Positions 27,286 through 30,037 of a stretch of DNA of 30,037 nt are shown piece after piece. The notes under the pieces are model-generated. The model saw only the letters and a program-made list of their open reading frames with translations. It did not search any database and was not told the DNA's origin. Every line of letters begins with the position of its first letter. The first letter of the stretch is position 1. The stretch is from an uncultured Bacillota bacterium (lineage in GTDB: Bacteria; Bacillota; Clostridia; Oscillospirales; Oscillospiraceae). The position numbers and the translations under genes are program-made. The DNA is taken from contig CALACZ010000129.1 in NCBI GenBank assembly GCA_937890735.1, positions 1 to 30,037 on the forward strand. Direction: 5' to 3'.

Positions 27286-29454
27286 TTAATGCAGAACGAC
27301 GTTCCAGCCGGCAATGTATTGCAGAAGAGTCGTCGCGTCGCGGAAATTGTAGTTTCCGTCTCCGTTCACGTCCAGCGCCGCATCGACTACGGTGATCCCG
27401 ACCCAGTCGGAAAGATAGCGCAGCAGATTCAACACATCGCGGGAATCGACACGCCCGTCGCCGTTGATGTCTCCGGGGAAATAGGCGCGGACCTCCACGC
27501 TGCTGCCAATATAAAGCAGCGGCAGCGGCTGTCCTGCCTGGTCATAGTTCACGTCAACACCGTCTGTGAAGTCCTGATCACGCCCCTGGTAGAAGCTGAC
27601 AGAGATGGGATATGCGCCATAGGCGGCGGTATCTTTGATCTGGAACGTCAGGATCGCCAGCGTACCGGCAGCTGTGCAGTTTTCGGTAGCGCTGTTCCAG
27701 CTCAGCATATACGGATCTGCCGTGAGCTTCTGCGATTGCGTGTACTCTGTGCCGGATACCTTGTTCTCGACCTCTGTCAGCGTCATGACGTCCGCATCAT
27801 AGTCGATCGCAAGGCTCAGGTTCGCGAAGCCGGGGTTCTCGTCCAGCACGAGGCGCACCTGAACGGTGTTGCCGGGGCGCGCGCAGACGGAGTCGAGGCG
27901 GACGGGCATACGCCCGGCGGGTGCGGGCTCGACCGTAACGGTACAGCTCGCCGTAAAGCTGCCGTCGGCGGTCGTGGCAGTGACCGTCGTCGTCCCTGCC
28001 TTCTTGCCAAGGACCGTCCCGTCCGCAAATACCGCCGCAACGTCCATATCCGCAGAGCTCCAGGCGACAGACTTATCCTCTGCCCACTCTGGTAATACGC
28101 TCGCGACCAATTTTTGCGATTTTCCAAGAGACAATGTCAGGGTTTCGTATTCTAGTTGTATAGTGGTTTTTTCCTGAACCATCCAGGAATGTAGTGTGAA
28201 ATACTCAGGCGGCCATATTTCCTCCGTCCAGCCTGTTGCCGATTCCTGATGGTAGACGTCAATCGCGCTTTCCGCCCTGCACGGAAACGCATAATTTCCA
28301 ATCGTTGGACAATTGCCGAAGAAATAAAGTTTCTTTAAATTTTCTGCATTTTCAAAAGCATTCCACCCGATTTCGGTGACCGAATTGGGAATATAACACG
28401 TTTGGAGTTTGCAAGAATAGAACGCACTTTCAGCGATCCGAGTAACCGCACCCGGGACATTGCCGCGGAACACCACATAGAGATCCTGTTCCCTGCCCGC
28501 AGGCCACGCAATGAATTTACCATCGGTAGCGTACAGCGCACCGCTCTTGTCATTCCAGTACATGGTATTATTCTCGTCAACAACAAATTCGGTGATACCT
28601 GTGCAGCCGCGAAACGCACCATCCCCTATTTTTTTAACGTTTTGTGGGATCATCAAGCTGCCGGACAGGCCGGTACAGCCGCTGAATGCTCTGTCCCCAA
28701 TATTGATCAGGTTATCGGTCAGCTTCAAAGCAGCCAACCCAGTGCATCCCTCAAACGCATATGCATTAATATCAGAGAGCCGTTCTGGAAATTCCAGTGA
28801 TGTCAAACTCTTGCATTCCTCAAACGCCCCCCAACTTATACTGGTCAGATTGACCGACAGCGTCAGGTTTTTTAGACTTGTACAGTGCGCAAAGGCGCCC
28901 GCTCCAAGACTAGTCAAGCTATTCGGCAGCTTAATGCTTGACAGACCGTAACAGTTAATAAATGCCATCTCTTTAATCTCTTTCAAGCTATTTGGCAGCG
29001 TTAGCGTAGTCAGAGCGCTGCAGTTCACAAATGCCTGAGAGCCGATGCAGGAAATTGTAGACGGCAGCGTCACCTCCTTCAGTTCTTTAAACGCAGAAAA
29101 TGCATAGTTCCCGATCGAGGTTACACCATACCTCAATATGATCCGTTTGCATTGATCTCTGTATCTATACCATGGGCTGCTGGCTGGATTAGAAGCATTA
29201 AGCTGTGTATAATCCGCCATTTTCCCGCTGCCGCTGATCGTCAGTGTGCCGGCGCTGTCCAGAGACCACGTCAGATCGTCGCCGCAGATCCCCGAGTCAA
29301 TGACCTCGGTGCTCTGCACCGCAGCGTTGGTTTCAGTCTGTACCTGCTCCGTCTCCTCCGGGATGACTTCTGCCTGCGCAGCCGGGCTGGCTGCGGCGAC
29401 TGTGCAGACCATGACCAGCAAAACAAGCAGCTTTGCGCACCATTTTTTCAGCAT
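27286..29454 (-). CDS. Secreted LRR-BIG2-cohesin-dockerin protein
   Basis: This 722-residue exported protein has a signal peptide (MLKKWCAKLLVLLVMVCTVA, cut near AQAE). BspA-type leucine-rich repeats (LRR_5) run from about 75 to 400, with units such as IGSQAFVNCSALTTLTLPNS. A BIG2 domain covers about 430-515 (SLGKSQKLVASVLPEWAEDK, ADGTVLGKKAGTTTVTAT). A cohesin-like domain follows at about 520-650 (NPGFANLSLAIDYDADVMTL), and a type I dockerin lies at the C-terminus with two calcium loops, GDINGDGRVDSRDVLNLLRY and DVNGDGNYNFRDATTLLQYI. One protein thus carries both partners of a cohesin-dockerin pair. The ATG at 29452-29454 is used because the signal peptide begins there. A role in binding host or plant surfaces is inferred. 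Confidence 0.9.
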   Translation of the reverse strand: MLKKWCAKLLVLLVMVCTVAAASPAAQAEVIPEETEQVQTETNAAVQSTEVIDSGICGDDLTWSLDSAGTLTISGSGKMADYTQLNASNPASSPWYRYRDQCKRIILRYGVTSIGNYAFSAFKELKEVTLPSTISCIGSQAFVNCSALTTLTLPNSLKEIKEMAFINCYGLSSIKLPNSLTSLGAGAFAHCTSLKNLTLSVNLTSISWGAFEECKSLTSLEFPERLSDINAYAFEGCTGLAALKLTDNLINIGDRAFSGCTGLSGSLMIPQNVKKIGDGAFRGCTGITEFVVDENNTMYWNDKSGALYATDGKFIAWPAGREQDLYVVFRGNVPGAVTRIAESAFYSCKLQTCYIPNSVTEIGWNAFENAENLKKLYFFGNCPTIGNYAFPCRAESAIDVYHQESATGWTEEIWPPEYFTLHSWMVQEKTTIQLEYETLTLSLGKSQKLVASVLPEWAEDKSVAWSSADMDVAAVFADGTVLGKKAGTTTVTATTADGSFTASCTVTVEPAPAGRMPVRLDSVCARPGNTVQVRLVLDENPGFANLSLAIDYDADVMTLTEVENKVSGTEYTQSQKLTADPYMLSWNSATENCTAAGTLAILTFQIKDTAAYGAYPISVSFYQGRDQDFTDGVDVNYDQAGQPLPLLYIGSSVEVRAYFPGDINGDGRVDSRDVLNLLRYLSDWVGITVVDAALDVNGDGNYNFRDATTLLQYIAGWNVVLH

Positions 29455-29506
29455 CTGTTCTTCCGCCCTTTCATCCGTTTTATACTGTTTCCCGATTAAA
29501 TCATTT

Positions 29507-29590
29507 GAGGCAATACCGCACAATTGCGCCGACGCGCTTTGCCGAATATTTCCCGCCGATCCCGCTTGCCGAATCGTTCGGTGCTTCCAT
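29507..29590. repeat. Intergenic dispersed repeat, short copy
   Basis: From GAGGCAA the first 60 nt match 7270-7329 at about 80% identity. CGCTTGCCGAATCG follows directly, matching the far end of the long copy, so the middle with the palindrome is absent here. Confidence 0.6.
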
Positions 29591-29604
29591 AAAATTATGA
29601 TTTT

Positions 29605-29634
29605 ATTTTACAGCAGCAGAAATGCAAAAGTCAA
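29605..29634 (-). promoter_or_regulatory. Promoter of the dockerin-cohesin operon
   Basis: On the minus strand TTGACT (29629-29634) and TAAAAT (29605-29610) are 18 bp apart. A second TTGACT lies 10 bp upstream, next to the perfect palindrome CAATATATATTG (29642-29653). The leader to the start codon is about 145 nt and includes the short dispersed repeat. Confidence 0.5.
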
Positions 29635-29702
29635 TATAAGTCAATATATATTGGCTATACCACGGCAAACATCTCAAAATATATAACAGCCTGTCGCCGC
29701 GA

Positions 29703-29945
29703 ATGCCGGAAAACGAGCCGCCGGTTTGGCGGCGCTCCCCCAAAAATCATGCGGCGCTTTCGCAGCGGGACGCGGCTGCACGGGAGCGGCTGATCGAACA
29801 GAATATGGACTTCATCCGCCGCTGTGCATCCCGGACAGAAGCCAGTCTTGCCCTGTTTCCTGCCATGTGGCAGGATTTTTCTTTGCAGAAATTTTTTCGC
29901 AAATTTTTCAAAACACGGACTGCGCTTTTTACACACAGCGATTAA
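29703..29945 (+). pseudogene. Relic of a sigma-70-type (SigI-like) sigma factor
   Basis: The frame MPENEPPVWRRSPKNHAALS continues QRDAAARERLIEQNMDFIRRCASR (to about 29834). That second stretch looks like the start of region 2 in sigma factors of the SigI type (D..AR..LIE.N..FI.....A). After it similarity stops and a terminator hairpin lies inside the frame. No ribosome-binding site stands before the ATG. It appears to be the head of a lost sigma gene near secreted cohesin/dockerin genes, a class that SigI factors regulate in some Clostridia. The assignment rests on a short stretch. Confidence 0.4.
29859..29881 (+). terminator. Terminator-like hairpin
   Basis: CCTGCC ATGT GGCAGG is a 6-bp stem followed by ATTTTTC. 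It lies within the sigma relic, in keeping with that frame no longer being functional. Confidence 0.65.
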
Positions 29946-30001
29946 AATCACTCCCGTAAGCAAGTTCAATTCAAACCGCATGACACAGAGAGGAGACTCC
30001 A

Positions 30002-30037
30002 ATGAACGCAAAAAAGATCATCAGTGGAATTTTGAGT
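30002..30037 (+). CDS. Start of a gene cut by the right edge
   Basis: The ATG at 30002 follows AGAGGAGACTCCA, a good ribosome-binding site. The first 12 codons read MNAKKIISGILS, a basic start followed by hydrophobic residues that would suit a signal peptide. Its function cannot be told. The 29882-30001 stretch before it is A/T-rich, with no clear promoter that I can name. Confidence 0.65.
   Translation, partial: MNAKKIISGILS

Noticed and set aside
29940..30000. tRNA-like segment around GTTCAATTCAAACC
   Set aside because: No acceptor stem, D-arm or anticodon arm can be drawn around it. I found no tRNA or rRNA gene in the window.

Overview
The window looks like chromosomal DNA of a GC-rich, spore-forming, low-oxygen Firmicute, most likely a gut Clostridia member (Oscillospiraceae/Ruminococcaceae type). 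The evidence is the forespore sigma factor SigG, HPr kinase/phosphorylase, a YlmC/YmxH protein, Shine-Dalgarno-led genes throughout, a YedF/DUF3343/cysteine-desulfurase selenium cluster and cohesin/dockerin proteins. All calls were made by reading the sequence and recalling protein families; no database search was run.

Layout. 1-3320 is a housekeeping block: rpsB (cut by the left edge), ylmC-like, sigG and hprK on the minus strand, rpmB on the plus strand. 3321-4175 is an amidohydrolase. 4264-5648 (minus) is a compact four-gene cassette with overlapping starts and stops. It resembles a phage lysis module (two small membrane proteins, a holin-like protein, a T7-lysozyme-type amidase), but no phage structural gene is nearby. 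Divergent from it is a small collagen-like protein translationally coupled to a glycosyltransferase with a helical-repeat tail. 7492-12214 holds a PlsC-type acyltransferase, a purine permease, an Sfp-type phosphopantetheinyl transferase, a structured non-coding RNA with its own promoter and terminator (possibly raiA class), and a PLP aminotransferase.

12314-26460 is the accessory part. Two tandem ATC-hydrolase-family proteins precede a metal module: DUF6110-type protein, an array of six hairpins, a P1B-type ATPase lacking the CPC motif, a ZIP transporter and an HD protein. Next come the selenium cluster, a methyltransferase/membrane-protein operon, an alkA-ogt DNA-repair pair, a frameshifted methyltransferase with a TetR regulator, a membrane-protein gene and the wreckage of an LCM-type methyltransferase and an ABC transporter. 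Three of these units carry the same palindrome, GTTAG-N6-CTAAY (four sites), near their first gene. I read it as a shared operator, possibly of a DtxR-like metalloregulator. This candidate regulon of ATC hydrolases, methyltransferases, membrane proteins and (decayed) ABC exporter is the best candidate for an undescribed system.

26476-29454 (minus) encodes two secreted proteins, one with a cohesin-like domain and one with leucine-rich repeats, a BIG2 domain, a cohesin-like domain and a C-terminal type I dockerin. Beyond them lie a relic of a sigma factor and the first 12 codons of another gene. A palindromic repeat and a longer intergenic repeat recur within the window; one palindrome copy sits inside an arm of the non-coding RNA.
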